Source of the DNA: Chitinophagaceae bacterium
GTDB taxonomy: Bacteria; Bacteroidota; Bacteroidia; Chitinophagales; Chitinophagaceae
Direction of reading: 5' to 3'
Assembly (NCBI GenBank): GCA_947458275.1
Contig: CANGYR010000004.1
Location: 1 to 64,000 of the forward strand
Length of the DNA: 64,000 bases
This document shows positions 17,788 to 27,834 of this stretch, piece by piece. The notes under the pieces are model-generated. The model saw only the letters and a program-made list of their open reading frames with translations, did no database searches and had not been told where the DNA came from. A program made the translations under genes and the position numbers. Position 1 is the first letter of the stretch, and every line of letters starts with the position of its first letter.

Positions 17788-19179
17788 ATGAATAAAGAAT
17801 TCAAAATATACCTTCAATCATTATTAATAATACTGGATATTCTATTATTAAATCTTTCGTTTATTATTGCATTTTTTTTAAATAAATCAACCCTTACTTA
17901 TATTTCTATCTATAATTATTTCGTTATTTGGATTTTCCTGAATTTTTTTTGGCTTTTAGTCTCTATAATAAATGGGATTTATTTTGAGAAATCAATCATC
18001 CATTTTGAAACCTATACAAAAAAATCGATACAGGTATACTTTATATGGATTGCCGGTGCAGTATTGCTGTCTTTGTTAATAAACAGAATAACTATATCAA
18101 ACAATGTAATACTCCTGACATTTGTTTTATGGGGTATACTGTTAATGATAAACAGATTTATTTATCTTGGCATTCGTAATTATTACAAAGACAATGAACA
18201 TTTATTTAAAAAAGTTTTGATTTTAGGATATAATGAGACTGCACTTAAATTGGCTTCATATTTAGATCAGGATTTCATAAATATGAATTTGAAAGGATTT
18301 GTTGAAGACAGACAAAATATTAATGAATTAACCCCCTATCCTGTTCTCGCTGACCGAAAAGATGTAATCAAAATTGCCAATCAATTAAATGTTGAAGAAA
18401 TATTTTCTACACTTGACCCAAGCCAAAATAACTTCCTCTCACAACTGATTAATGAAGCAAATAATAATTGTATTAGAATTAAGATAGTTCCTGATCTTTC
18501 TTATTTTTTTTCTAAACCGGTTGTCGTAAATTATCTGCGTGATTTACCCATTTTATCTCCACGAAGTGAACCTCTTGAAGACATTGGAAATCAAGTTAAA
18601 AAGAGATTTCTTGATTTAGTTGTAAGTTTTATGGTAATCATATTTATTCTGTCCTGGATGATACCATTAATTGCCTTATTGATAATTATTGAATCGAGAG
18701 GTCCTGTTTTTTTTATTCAACAAAGAACAGGAAAAAACAATCGTCCTTTCAAATGCCTAAAGTTCAGAAGTATGTTTTTGAATAATAATGCTGATAAAGT
18801 ACAGGCAATAAAAAATGACAGCCGTATAACAAAAGTTGGAAAGGTATTAAGAAAAACAAGTTTAGATGAGTTTCCACAATTTATAAATGTTTTTAAAGGA
18901 GAAATGAGTTTGGTTGGTCCAAGACCACATATGCTGAAACATACGGACGAGTATTCTAAAATCGTGAATCAATTTATGATAAGACATTTTTCAAAACCAG
19001 GCATTACGGGATGGGCACAAATAAACGGTTTCAGAGGAGAGATTACTGATCCCAGACAAATTAAATTAAGAGTAGAAAATGATATATGGTATCTTGAAAA
19101 ATGGAATATCTGGTTGGATATTAAAATTATCTTTTTAACAGTGTATAAAGTTTTTAAGGGGGATAAAAACGCGTATTGA
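17788..19179 (+). CDS. Polyprenyl-phosphate sugar-1-phosphate transferase (WcaJ/WbaP type)
   Basis: Initiating enzyme of the repeat unit: it moves a hexose- or HexNAc-1-phosphate from a nucleotide sugar to undecaprenyl phosphate. The N-terminal half has about four transmembrane helices and a Rossmann-like CoA-binding-type domain (VLILGYNETALKLASYL). The catalytic PGT domain begins near residue 270 with KKRFLDLVVSFMVIIF. It contains ESRGPVFFIQQRTGKN, FKCLKFRSM, RKTSLDEFPQFINVFKGEMSLVGPRPHM and KPGITGWAQINGFRGE. The total of 463 aa is normal. It lies near the 3' end of the operon, 10 bases after wecB. Confidence 0.93.
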   Translation: MNKEFKIYLQSLLIILDILLLNLSFIIAFFLNKSTLTYISIYNYFVIWIFLNFFWLLVSIINGIYFEKSIIHFETYTKKSIQVYFIWIAGAVLLSLLINRITISNNVILLTFVLWGILLMINRFIYLGIRNYYKDNEHLFKKVLILGYNETALKLASYLDQDFINMNLKGFVEDRQNINELTPYPVLADRKDVIKIANQLNVEEIFSTLDPSQNNFLSQLINEANNNCIRIKIVPDLSYFFSKPVVVNYLRDLPILSPRSEPLEDIGNQVKKRFLDLVVSFMVIIFILSWMIPLIALLIIIESRGPVFFIQQRTGKNNRPFKCLKFRSMFLNNNADKVQAIKNDSRITKVGKVLRKTSLDEFPQFINVFKGEMSLVGPRPHMLKHTDEYSKIVNQFMIRHFSKPGITGWAQINGFRGEITDPRQIKLRVENDIWYLEKWNIWLDIKIIFLTVYKVFKGDKNAY

Positions 19180-19188
19180 TTTAAATAA

Positions 19189-20268
19189 ATGAATTTTACA
19201 AACATTAAATATTTTACAAACAACAAGAGATTTGAATGGATTGATTATGATCGTGGAATCAGTATAATATTAGTCACTTACCGTCATTGTTTTGAAAGCA
19301 TGCAAAATTCCGGACTAAATATGGAACAGTATCCTTTCATTGAGTATGTTAATGTTTTTTTATTTGGATTTCGAATGCCATTATTTTTTATTGCATCAGG
19401 TATATTCTTTACTGCAAGCATTAATAAATACGGGTATAAAGGATATTGTAAAAATAGGATCTATAATATATTATATCCGATGATCATTTGGGGAATCATA
19501 CAAATAAGTTTGCAAATTTATTTTACAAAATATACTAATTCATTAATGTCTTTCTATAATTATATTGATCTATTAATAAATCCAAGAACAACAGGTCAAT
19601 TTTGGTATCTTAACGCATTGTTTTTTGTTGGAATTATTTATGCAAGTTTATATCATTTCTTTAAAATTAATAAAATATCACAATTATTGATAGGATTGAT
19701 TTTATATTTATTTTGCGCATACATAAACAGTATTGATTTAAAACTTGGATTTATTAACGATATTTCAAAATATTACCTGTTTTTTGGAATCGGTGTTATA
19801 TCATCAAACTTCTTTAAAGAAAAAATAGCTAACCAATTATTTACCAATAAAATATTTTTATTTATACTAACAATATTATTTCTAATCATTCAATATTTTT
19901 TTACTGAATTAAATTTTCTACATAATAGTAATTATTATGTAGAAAACAGAATGCCTTTTTATTTTTTAATTGTTGCATTTATTGGTTGTGCTCTTTCTAT
20001 ATCAATATCGTTTATATTAAAGAAGAATGATTCATTTAAATTTTTAAGGCTAATAGGATATCATTCAATATATATTTATTGTATGCAAATAATTGTAATG
20101 TCCGTAGTGAGAAATTTCTTTTTAAATACGTTACACCTAAACTTTATACCAATCTTATTTTTTATTATACTAACATCCGGTATCATTATTCCTATTATAC
20201 TTTATAACTTCCTTTCAAGCATTAATTTATGGTGGTTATTTAGCCTAAAAAAACCTTTTCAGGTATAA
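19189..20268 (+). CDS. Acyltransferase 3 family membrane protein
   Basis: Integral membrane protein of 359 aa with about ten helices. The N-terminal motif DYDRGISIILVTYRHCFE is the family's D-x-x-R-G...H active region, and a second motif RMPLFFIASGIFF follows. These enzymes O-acetylate, or otherwise acylate, polysaccharide sugars, using a donor moved across the membrane. The long hydrophobic helices and lack of a fused periplasmic domain match EPS-type versions. It starts 9 bases after the initiating transferase gene. Confidence 0.88.
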   Translation: MNFTNIKYFTNNKRFEWIDYDRGISIILVTYRHCFESMQNSGLNMEQYPFIEYVNVFLFGFRMPLFFIASGIFFTASINKYGYKGYCKNRIYNILYPMIIWGIIQISLQIYFTKYTNSLMSFYNYIDLLINPRTTGQFWYLNALFFVGIIYASLYHFFKINKISQLLIGLILYLFCAYINSIDLKLGFINDISKYYLFFGIGVISSNFFKEKIANQLFTNKIFLFILTILFLIIQYFFTELNFLHNSNYYVENRMPFYFLIVAFIGCALSISISFILKKNDSFKFLRLIGYHSIYIYCMQIIVMSVVRNFFLNTLHLNFIPILFFIILTSGIIIPIILYNFLSSINLWWLFSLKKPFQV

Positions 20269-20307
20269 TTTCATTGAAAATTTATTAATTACAACAATTT
20301 AAAAAAT

Positions 20308-21135
20308 ATGGAACTTGAATTTGCAATAAGAAATGAAATCTCAGAAATTTTCAGGAAAACATTACCGAAATATTATTGGAGAAGAAAATTAAATTACTTT
20401 AAAAATAATTTCAGTGAAATTGAAATGAGTCTATTGCCAATTTTAACAAAAAAAGATAAAACATCTTTAGATATTGGGGCTGCAAGCGGAAGTTTTCTCG
20501 TTAATTTACTAGACACATCAAATATAGTTATTGGATTTGAGCCTATTCCTGAAAATGTGAATTTATTAAATGAGATGATATCATATTCTAAAATTAATGC
20601 TACTATTGAATCCGTTGCTTTATCAGATAAAACCGGAACAGCCATATTAAATATGATTGAGAATGATTTAGGCAGAAGCACTATTGAGGCGACAAACGTA
20701 CTTAAAGATAATAATGGGAGTAATAAAACCGAAATAAAAGTAAGTACAAAAAAATTAGATGATTTTGATTACAATAATATCGGGTTTATAAAAATTGATG
20801 TAGAAGGCCATGAATTAGCTGTTTTGAAAGGTTCTGAAAATACTATTTTAAAAAATATGCCAAACTTTTTAATCGAAATTGAGGAAAGGCATAAGCCCAA
20901 TGCGCTGGAAGATGTAAATGAGATAATGAATCAATATAATTATTCGGGATACTTTATTTTAAACAGAGAAATTATTTCAATCTCTGAATTTGATATTAAT
21001 GAATATCAGAACAGTAATAATATTGGTGATTATACAGATAACTATCAAAGAAAAGGTATTTACATTAATAATTTTATCTTTTTACCAAACGAAGAATCTG
21101 ATTTGATTTTAAAAGAAGCCTTAAATTACTTATAG
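20308..21135 (+). CDS. FkbM family SAM-dependent methyltransferase
   Basis: Protein of 275 aa. SAM-binding motif I is seen as SLDIGAASGSFLVNLL, followed by VIGFEPIPENVNLLNEMI and the FkbM core NIGFIKIDVEGHELAVLKGSENTI. It probably methylates a hydroxyl of a polymer sugar. It is the last gene of the EPS operon and faces the beta-helix gene on the other strand, with only 9 bases between the two stop codons. No obvious terminator hairpin is visible at this convergent junction. Confidence 0.88.
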   Translation: MELEFAIRNEISEIFRKTLPKYYWRRKLNYFKNNFSEIEMSLLPILTKKDKTSLDIGAASGSFLVNLLDTSNIVIGFEPIPENVNLLNEMISYSKINATIESVALSDKTGTAILNMIENDLGRSTIEATNVLKDNNGSNKTEIKVSTKKLDDFDYNNIGFIKIDVEGHELAVLKGSENTILKNMPNFLIEIEERHKPNALEDVNEIMNQYNYSGYFILNREIISISEFDINEYQNSNNIGDYTDNYQRKGIYINNFIFLPNEESDLILKEALNYL

Positions 21136-21144
21136 TAAAAAAAA

Positions 21145-22359
21145 TTAATTTTCAATAATATTATATTTTGCCAGTGAGGATTTATCATCATAACTTAATA
21201 TTGTAACGCCCGTTTTTATTTTGAATCTGTTGTTACGGATAAAATATACATAATTTATTTTTTTCTGACCATTGTGTGTAAACATAATTTTTTCCGGTAT
21301 AATTAATTCTTTTATACTATTAGATATAATTCCTATTCCTGTTTTTAATCCTGAAAATCTGCTGCTTTCATTTTCCGTTACCAGATTGTGATTAAAATAT
21401 ATTTCACTAATATCATTTGCATATATTCCGGATATATTTGACCAAATCATAGAACCACAATTCAATATGATATTGTATTCGAAAATATTTCTTTTTGAAA
21501 ATTGGTTTTTATTCAAGCCTCCGAATTCAGCCAGTCCTGCACAATCAGTAACAGTATTATTGGATATTTTATTAAAACTGGATGAATTAAAAAATTCGAA
21601 TGCTCCCCCATTCCAGCCGTAATCAAGACTTTCCGCCCATGCACCTGAAATGATGTTATATTCAATAGTGTTATAATTTCCTGTTATTGTGATGGCATTA
21701 GCTCCATAGTCATCGTGTTTGTTTTCATGATTAATTGAGGGTGTTGATTTAAGATTGACAAAATCGCTCATTCTACACTTCATTATTCTGTTATAATCAC
21801 CTATAATCACAATTCCCATTCCGAATTTAGAGATGTTTACATTTTTAATTACACAATTATTACAGGTAGCTTCATTCATTGCACCCAGATAAATTGGTAT
21901 ACCGCAATTTCCCGGAATTATTTTATTTCCGCTATTATATATATCATTGAATTGAAGACCATCTATAATTATGTTGTCAACTCCCGCAAAATGAAAGACT
22001 ATTCTGTTTTCCGGTGATGAATCTTCATCTTTAGGATAGATAAATAAAGGTTTAACTCCTTTCCCGTAAGAAGAGAAAATGATTGGTTTGAGTTTTGTTC
22101 CTCCTAGACAATTCATTCCCCATATATCCATCCACCTTATTTTCCCTGAATAAATCTCTCCGCAATTGAATAGTATACTATCGCCGGCTGTTATAAATCC
22201 TCTGTTTGCCTCATTTTGTAGCTTTTCCATTGTTTTCCATGGATACGACATAGTTGTCCCCGAATTAAAATCATTCCCTTTATTACTTATGTAAATAGTT
22301 TTTGCATGTAAAACAATCCAATTAAAATATAAAAAAAATAGCAATGAGACGATCTTCAA
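21145..22359 (-). CDS. Parallel beta-helix protein, pectate-lyase-like fold (short paralogue)
   Basis: Protein of 404 aa with an N-terminal signal peptide (MKIVSLLFFLYFNWIVLHA). The remainder is a right-handed parallel beta-helix rich in Asn turns, clearly paralogous to the N-terminal third of the upstream 1372-aa protein. Near-identical blocks include [29 protein letters not shown] and SRFSG. Unlike its paralogue it has no SprB repeats and no T9SS sorting domain, so it may stay in the periplasm or use another route. The fold suits polysaccharide lyases or epimerases. The EPS operon end lies 9 bases away on the other strand. Its catalytic residues cannot be assigned. Confidence 0.75.
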   Translation of the reverse strand: MKIVSLLFFLYFNWIVLHAKTIYISNKGNDFNSGTTMSYPWKTMEKLQNEANRGFITAGDSILFNCGEIYSGKIRWMDIWGMNCLGGTKLKPIIFSSYGKGVKPLFIYPKDEDSSPENRIVFHFAGVDNIIIDGLQFNDIYNSGNKIIPGNCGIPIYLGAMNEATCNNCVIKNVNISKFGMGIVIIGDYNRIMKCRMSDFVNLKSTPSINHENKHDDYGANAITITGNYNTIEYNIISGAWAESLDYGWNGGAFEFFNSSSFNKISNNTVTDCAGLAEFGGLNKNQFSKRNIFEYNIILNCGSMIWSNISGIYANDISEIYFNHNLVTENESSRFSGLKTGIGIISNSIKELIIPEKIMFTHNGQKKINYVYFIRNNRFKIKTGVTILSYDDKSSLAKYNIIEN

Positions 22360-22440
22360 TTTGAAATGTTTTAATTAAGAAAAATAAGATTTTAAATTAA
22401 TCAATATTTTTTTTACTGATAATGATGATTGTCATTAATA

Positions 22441-22472
22441 AAAAAGTCCCGAAACTTTGTCCGGGACTTTAC
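22441..22472 (-). terminator. Intrinsic terminator of the long beta-helix gene
   Basis: A perfect 9-bp inverted repeat (AAAGTCCCG at 22443-22451 and CGGGACTTT at 22462-22470) with a 10-base loop. Read on the minus strand it is followed by a T-rich run. It lies 20 bases after the stop of the 1372-aa gene and separates it from its short paralogue. Confidence 0.8.
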
Positions 22473-22490
22473 TATATCAACCTGTACACT

Positions 22491-25400
22491 CTATAGTTTG
22501 ATAATCTTTTCAGTAGAGCAATTTGATCCCTGTCTTATTTTAATAAAATACATTCCTTTTTTAAAGTCATTTCCGAATTTTAATACTCCATTAATCTTTC
22601 CCTGATATTGATATACCCTGTTACCCATCATATTAAATACATCAACAGTGATTTTGTCATCAGATTCGCTTTCAATTTTTAAGCTAAATTCATTGATAGT
22701 AGGATTAGGAAATGTTGTAGTTCTGAAATTAGTTGTCTTAATGTTTTTGTTACATGGACGATTACCATCTCTTACAACAACAACTGTATCTATTATATTA
22801 TTATTTGCATCTTTTACGAACACACTATAATTACCTGCTTTAAGGTTTCTGAAAGTATTCGATGTAGAATAATTATTTGAACTATTAATCGAATAATAAT
22901 AAGGTGTTGCTCCTCCAGCTGCATTTACAATAATTTGTCCGTCATTACCTCTTTTGCATGATACATTACTTACAAATACACTTGAAAATTTCAGCGGTGC
23001 CACGGCTAATTGATTTACTGTGAAAGTTGCGGATGCAGAACAGTTATTTTTATCTTTCACCGTCATGGTATAATTTCCTGCTGTTAAACCGCTGAAAGAA
23101 GATGAAGTTTGAAAACTTCCGCTATTAAGACTATACAAATAACTACCTGTTCCACCGGTTGCGGTTACATTAATACTGGTTGTCTCTCCTGCCATAACAT
23201 CTCCTGCTACTGTCACATTAAGCAATAACGCTGTTGGTTGCGCAACAGTAATGCTGGTCGAAGCCGTGATGCCATTGGCATCTTTAACGGTATAGCTATA
23301 TGTTCCGGCTGTTACGGTGAAAGTTCCTGTACCTGTATAAGGCGCTGTACCTCCCGATGCGCTTACAACAACTGATGTTGATCCGCCGTTGCAACTAATG
23401 GTTCCTGATGTAACTGATGCTGTTAATGCTGCACCGGGTTGTGTAACAGTTATTGTATTTGATATAATACAACCGTTTGCATCTTTAACATTGACGGTAT
23501 AAGTTCCTGCAGCAACATTGCTGAAGATATTTGAAGACTGATAAGTTCCGCTGTTGAGCTGATAACTGTACAATCCTGTTCCACCTGAAGCATTGGCTGT
23601 AATAGTCGTTGTGCCTCCGAAAGAAAGTATATTACCCGAGGTGACGGTTAATGCGATTGCTGTTGGTTGCGCAACAGTAATGCTGGTCGAAGCCGTGATG
23701 CCGTTTGCATCTTTAACGGTATAACTATATGTTCCGGCTGTTACAGTGAAAGTTCCTGTGCCTGTATAAGGCGCTGTTCCTCCCGATGCGGATACCACTA
23801 CATTGGTTGAGCCGCCGTTGCAGGCGATGTTGCCTGAGATGGCTGTTGCTGTTAAAGTCGTACTTGGTTGTGTAACAGTTATTGTATTAGATTTAATACA
23901 TCCGTTTGCATCTTTAACATTGACGGTATAATTTCCTGCTGCAACATTGCTGAAGATATTGGAAGATTGATACGTTCCGCTGTTGAGCTGATAACTGAAC
24001 ACGCCTGTTCCACCGGTAGCGTTGGCTGTAATGCTTGTTGTACCTCCAAAAGAAAGTATATTACCCGAGGTGACTGTTAGTGCGATTGCTGTTGGTTGCG
24101 CAATAGTAATGCTGGTCGAAGCCGTGATGCCGTTTGCATCTTTAACGGTATAACTATATGTTCCGGCTGTTACGGTGAAAGTTCCTGTGCCTGTATATGG
24201 CGCTATACCTCCCGATGCGGATACCACTACATTGGTTGAGCCGCCGTTGCAATTAATGGTTCCTGATGTAGCTGATGCTGTTAATGCTGCACCGGGTTGT
24301 GTGACAGTTATTGAATTAGATTTAATACATCCGTTTGCATCTTTAACATTGACGGTATAAGTTCCTGCAGCAACATTGCTGAAGATATTGGAAGATTGAT
24401 ACGTTCCGGTGTTGAGCTGATAACTGAACACGCCTGTTCCTCCGGAAGCAGTGGCTGTAATCGTTGTAGTTCCTCCAAAAGAAAGTATACTACCAGAGGT
24501 GACTGTTAGTGTGATGGCTGTTGGTTGCGTTACAGTAATGCTAGTCGAAGCTGTGATGCCATTGGCATCTTTAACGGTATAACTGTATGTTCCGGCTGTT
24601 ACGGTGAAAGTTCCTATGCCTGTATATGGCGCTGTTCCTCCCGATGCGCTTACAACAACTGATGTTGAGCCGCCATTGCAACTGATTGTTCCTGATGTAG
24701 CTGATGCTGTTAATGCTGCACCGGGTTGTGTAATAGTTATTGTATTAGATTTAATACAGCTGTTCGCATCTTTAACACTGACGGTATAAGTTCCTGCAGC
24801 AACATTGCTGAAGATATTTGAAGACTGATAAGTTCCGCTGTTGAGCTGATAACTGTACACTCCTGTTCCACCGGTAGCATTGGCTGTAATCGTTGTAGTA
24901 CCTCCGAAAGAAAGTATATTACCCGAGGTGACGGTTAATGCGATTGATGTTGGTTGCGCAACAGTGACGCTGGTCGAAGCCGTGATGCCGTTTGCATCTT
25001 TAACTGTATAGCTGTATGTTCCGGCCGTTACAGTGAAAGTTCCTGTGCCTGTATAAGGCGCTGTTCCTCCCGATGCTGAAACTACAAGTGATGTTGAGCC
25101 GCCGTTGCAACTAATCGTTCCTGAAGTAGCTGATGCGGTTAATGTAGCTGTTGTTACAACATTTTCGAATATTCCGGAATTAGGAATTGATGGGACAGGA
25201 TTACCTGCAAAATCTTTTGTAAAACCTAGATTTTGTCCTCTGTCAATTAAAGCGCTGTTTGTTGAAGGATAAAAGTCCCATCCTATCGGATCAAATGAAG
25301 AAGTATTGGTAAATAATGAACTGGATGAAACAATTTCACTTGCGCCCAAAGTAGAATTTACAATACTTCCGTTAGACAGATTATATGCATTATTTGCGTG

Positions 25401-26609
25401 AAAAGTTTTAGGATCATTTGTTCTTGCAAGCATAATTCCTGTGCTAAGATGTATCGCATTATTTTTTACATTGTAAACATATTGAGCTACAGGTGTACCA
25501 TTATAGGCGAAAAGATTTTTTTCCGGATAAATCAGTGCCAATGCACTCGGAGTCGTAATGCCTGAACCTGTATTGGGACCTGAAAACCTGCTTGCATTGT
25601 TTTCTACAATTACGTTGTTAAAATATTGAACATTGGCTACATTTATAGCAAATACTCCGCTGATATTTGACCAGGAAAGTGAACCGCAATTGATGATTTT
25701 GTTATAAGCAAAAAGATTATCTGCAGCAACTGCACCCGACATATCCGCTCCGAATTCAGCAACTCCACCACAATCATAGATGGTATTATACATCATCTTA
25801 TTTCTGTTACATGAATTGAAAATTTCACAGGCACCACCATTCCAGCCAAAATCAAGACTTTCAGCCCATGCACCGCTGATATAATTTCCTGTAATCTCAT
25901 TGTCATTACCATTGATTAATGTTAATGCATTGGCACCATAATCTTCATAGGCTGTGCTGCCTCCTGTGTTGGGAGTGCTTTTAAGATTTTTAAAATTAGT
26001 TAGACTGCAGCCGATAACTTTATTATTGCTACCCACTAAAACTATTCCCATGCCGCAAAGAGATATATCTACATTCTGGATAGTAAAGTAATCGGTAGAA
26101 GCCTCCCCACTTGCTCCGATATATAAAGGAACACCGCAATTAGCAGGAGTTTTTTTATCATTCGTAGGATATACCAAATCGGTAAAGTTAAAACCATCTA
26201 TAACATAGTATTTAACTCCCACAAATCTCATCAGTATTCTGTTTTCAGCAGCAGTGGTTCCACCTGTTGGATATTGAAAAATGGGTTTGTTCCCTGTTCC
26301 ATAAGTAGAGAATGTAATGGGATTAGTTGCTGTTCCGGAATTAGCAGTATATCCCCAAATATTGGAAACAAGCAAGGTCCCGGTAAACATATCCCCTTTC
26401 TTAAAAAGGATTTTATCACCGGCTACGATGGTTCGATTGTTACAAACAGATTGTACCTTGCTTAAAGTTTTCCAAGGTGTACTGGTAGATGTGCCATTAT
26501 TGGCATCATTGCCACTACTGGAAACATAATAGTCTGTAGCTTTTGCATAGCCGGAGAAGAGAATGAGAAGAAAAAGCGCAAATGATTTAATTAGCAATAA
26601 TGGCTTCAT
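22491..26609 (-). CDS. Large secreted beta-helix protein with SprB-like repeats and T9SS sorting domain
   Basis: Protein of 1372 aa exported by Sec (signal peptide about residues 1-24, ending GYAKA) and probably by the type IX system to the cell surface. Residues about 25-470 form a right-handed parallel beta-helix. Residues about 488-1127 are an exact 143-residue tandem repeat made of alternating A and B modules related to SprB repeats. Two more divergent modules follow (about 1128-1285). The last 80 residues are a T9SS type A sorting domain ([13 protein letters not shown] ... GMYFIKI ... KIIKL). Each repeat module contains one cysteine, at alternating ends. The beta-helix suggests polysaccharide binding or cleavage, and the neighbouring EPS operon is the likely context. 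No gliding-motility genes are in the window. Confidence 0.87.
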   Translation of the reverse strand: MKPLLLIKSFALFLLILFSGYAKATDYYVSSSGNDANNGTSTSTPWKTLSKVQSVCNNRTIVAGDKILFKKGDMFTGTLLVSNIWGYTANSGTATNPITFSTYGTGNKPIFQYPTGGTTAAENRILMRFVGVKYYVIDGFNFTDLVYPTNDKKTPANCGVPLYIGASGEASTDYFTIQNVDISLCGMGIVLVGSNNKVIGCSLTNFKNLKSTPNTGGSTAYEDYGANALTLINGNDNEITGNYISGAWAESLDFGWNGGACEIFNSCNRNKMMYNTIYDCGGVAEFGADMSGAVAADNLFAYNKIINCGSLSWSNISGVFAINVANVQYFNNVIVENNASRFSGPNTGSGITTPSALALIYPEKNLFAYNGTPVAQYVYNVKNNAIHLSTGIMLARTNDPKTFHANNAYNLSNGSIVNSTLGASEIVSSSSLFTNTSSFDPIGWDFYPSTNSALIDRGQNLGFTKDFAGNPVPSIPNSGIFENVVTTATLTASATSGTISCNGGSTSLVVSASGGTAPYTGTGTFTVTAGTYSYTVKDANGITASTSVTVAQPTSIALTVTSGNILSFGGTTTITANATGGTGVYSYQLNSGTYQSSNIFSNVAAGTYTVSVKDANSCIKSNTITITQPGAALTASATSGTISCNGGSTSVVVSASGGTAPYTGIGTFTVTAGTYSYTVKDANGITASTSITVTQPTAITLTVTSGSILSFGGTTTITATASGGTGVFSYQLNTGTYQSSNIFSNVAAGTYTVNVKDANGCIKSNSITVTQPGAALTASATSGTINCNGGSTNVVVSASGGIAPYTGTGTFTVTAGTYSYTVKDANGITASTSITIAQPTAIALTVTSGNILSFGGTTSITANATGGTGVFSYQLNSGTYQSSNIFSNVAAGNYTVNVKDANGCIKSNTITVTQPSTTLTATAISGNIACNGGSTNVVVSASGGTAPYTGTGTFTVTAGTYSYTVKDANGITASTSITVAQPTAIALTVTSGNILSFGGTTTITANASGGTGLYSYQLNSGTYQSSNIFSNVAAGTYTVNVKDANGCIISNTITVTQPGAALTASVTSGTISCNGGSTSVVVSASGGTAPYTGTGTFTVTAGTYSYTVKDANGITASTSITVAQPTALLLNVTVAGDVMAGETTSINVTATGGTGSYLYSLNSGSFQTSSSFSGLTAGNYTMTVKDKNNCSASATFTVNQLAVAPLKFSSVFVSNVSCKRGNDGQIIVNAAGGATPYYYSINSSNNYSTSNTFRNLKAGNYSVFVKDANNNIIDTVVVVRDGNRPCNKNIKTTNFRTTTFPNPTINEFSLKIESESDDKITVDVFNMMGNRVYQYQGKINGVLKFGNDFKKGMYFIKIRQGSNCSTEKIIKL
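23229..25148 (-). repeat. Tandem 429-bp (143-aa) repeat encoding alternating SprB-like A/B modules
   Basis: Five A modules (core SCNGGST...[10 protein letters not shown]) alternate with four B modules (core ILSFGGTT...[11 protein letters not shown]). A reference point in each unit (GTTGGTTGC on the plus strand) falls at 23233, 23662, 24091, 24520 and 24949, exactly 429 bases apart each time. The array is therefore about 4.5 units with no insertion or deletion. Copies differ only by scattered substitutions, which implies recent duplication or ongoing homogenisation. Confidence 0.92.
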
Positions 26610-26781
26610 GGTTTTTCATTTAATAAATAATAGGAATGAGAAAGTCTAACTACCTTCTCTGAATTATCTATTTAAACCAAAATCCATGCCAAAATGATAT
26701 CAATCATTAATAAAAATGATTTTCATTATTTTAACAAAATCTTGCAGAAAAAGTAAATGGGAAATAATTATAAAGGAATAA

Positions 26782-27822
26782 TTATTCGCTTATTCGAGGA
26801 TCAATTTTTCGGTAAATGATATCCGTGATTAAATTAATCAAAACAAAGAAAGTTGCACTGCATAAAACGGCACCGATCACTACAGGATAATCCAGTTTTT
26901 CCAGGGCGTCGACTGTAGTTTCACCAATACCTTTCCAGCCAAATATGTACTCTATGAAAAATGCACCAGCGAGTAATTCAGCAAACCAGCCTGTAATAGC
27001 CGTCAGTACAGGATTCAAAGCATTTCTCAAGGCATGTTTTAAAATGATAGAGCGTTTGTTCAAACCCTTTGCATATGCCGTTCTTATATAATCCTGACTC
27101 AGTACATCCAGCATAGAACTTCTGGTGAGCTGTGAGATAATAGCCAAAGGCCTTATGCCTAAAGTAAAGGCAGGTAATATGAGATTCTTGATGGCTAAAT
27201 ATTTTTCTCCTGTTACTTCGTCTATTTCATATAGACTGCCTGTAAGATGTAATCCGGTATAATCATGTAAAACAAATCCAAAAAAATAAGCAATGAGTAT
27301 TGCCATAAAAAATGAAGGAGCTGAGATGCCTGCAATGCCGGATAAAATTGCCGCATTGTCAATCCAGGAATCTTTATTTATTGCTGCTATAACTCCTAAA
27401 GTTATCCCAACAAAACAGGCGAAAAACATAGCCGTCAGAGCCAATACGATTGTGCCTTTCAGGGCCTCTCCTATGATTAATCTGACTTCTTTTTTTGACT
27501 GATAGCTTTTTCCCAAGTAAGGAAATTTCAATGAAAGTTTTATGTTCTTTCCAATGAATACTCCTTTGAGATTTTTGGCTACAATCTCTTCTTTTGAATG
27601 CAATGAAACCGGAGAAACGTCATTAATATAATACAGGAACTGTTTCCATTTGGGCTTATCTAGATATAAATCTTTTCTGATGTTATCAAGTGTTTTTTTA
27701 TCTCCACTTTGTCCGGCTATCATTTTGGCAGGATCACCAAAAAACTGAAATAATAAAAATACGAGAATCAGTATGCCAAATAAAACGGTTGTTGCGTATA
27801 TTATTTTTTTAATAAAAATCAA
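26782..27822 (-). CDS. ABC transporter permease, peptide/nickel type (DppB/OppB-like)
   Basis: Inner-membrane permease of 346 aa with six predicted helices. An N-terminal helix (IIYATTVLFGILILVFLLFQFFGDP) is followed by a large periplasmic segment and the transporter core. The EAA-type loop DYIRTAYAKGLNKRSIILKHALRNAL is where the ATPase docks. The C-terminal FIEYIFGWKGIGETTVDALEKLDYPVV is typical of DppB. No second permease or ATPase is adjacent. A matching binding lipoprotein lies far away at 54670-56304, which may belong to the same transporter. It starts 12 bases after the DoxX-thioredoxin gene, in the same direction. Confidence 0.9.
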   Translation of the reverse strand: MIFIKKIIYATTVLFGILILVFLLFQFFGDPAKMIAGQSGDKKTLDNIRKDLYLDKPKWKQFLYYINDVSPVSLHSKEEIVAKNLKGVFIGKNIKLSLKFPYLGKSYQSKKEVRLIIGEALKGTIVLALTAMFFACFVGITLGVIAAINKDSWIDNAAILSGIAGISAPSFFMAILIAYFFGFVLHDYTGLHLTGSLYEIDEVTGEKYLAIKNLILPAFTLGIRPLAIISQLTRSSMLDVLSQDYIRTAYAKGLNKRSIILKHALRNALNPVLTAITGWFAELLAGAFFIEYIFGWKGIGETTVDALEKLDYPVVIGAVLCSATFFVLINLITDIIYRKIDPRISE

Positions 27823-27834
27823 TGATGATGAAAT

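Noticed and set aside
23229-25148. Regular repeats suggestive of a CRISPR-like or other non-coding array
   Set aside because: The 429-base period is an exact multiple of three in an open frame and encodes protein modules; there are no spacers.
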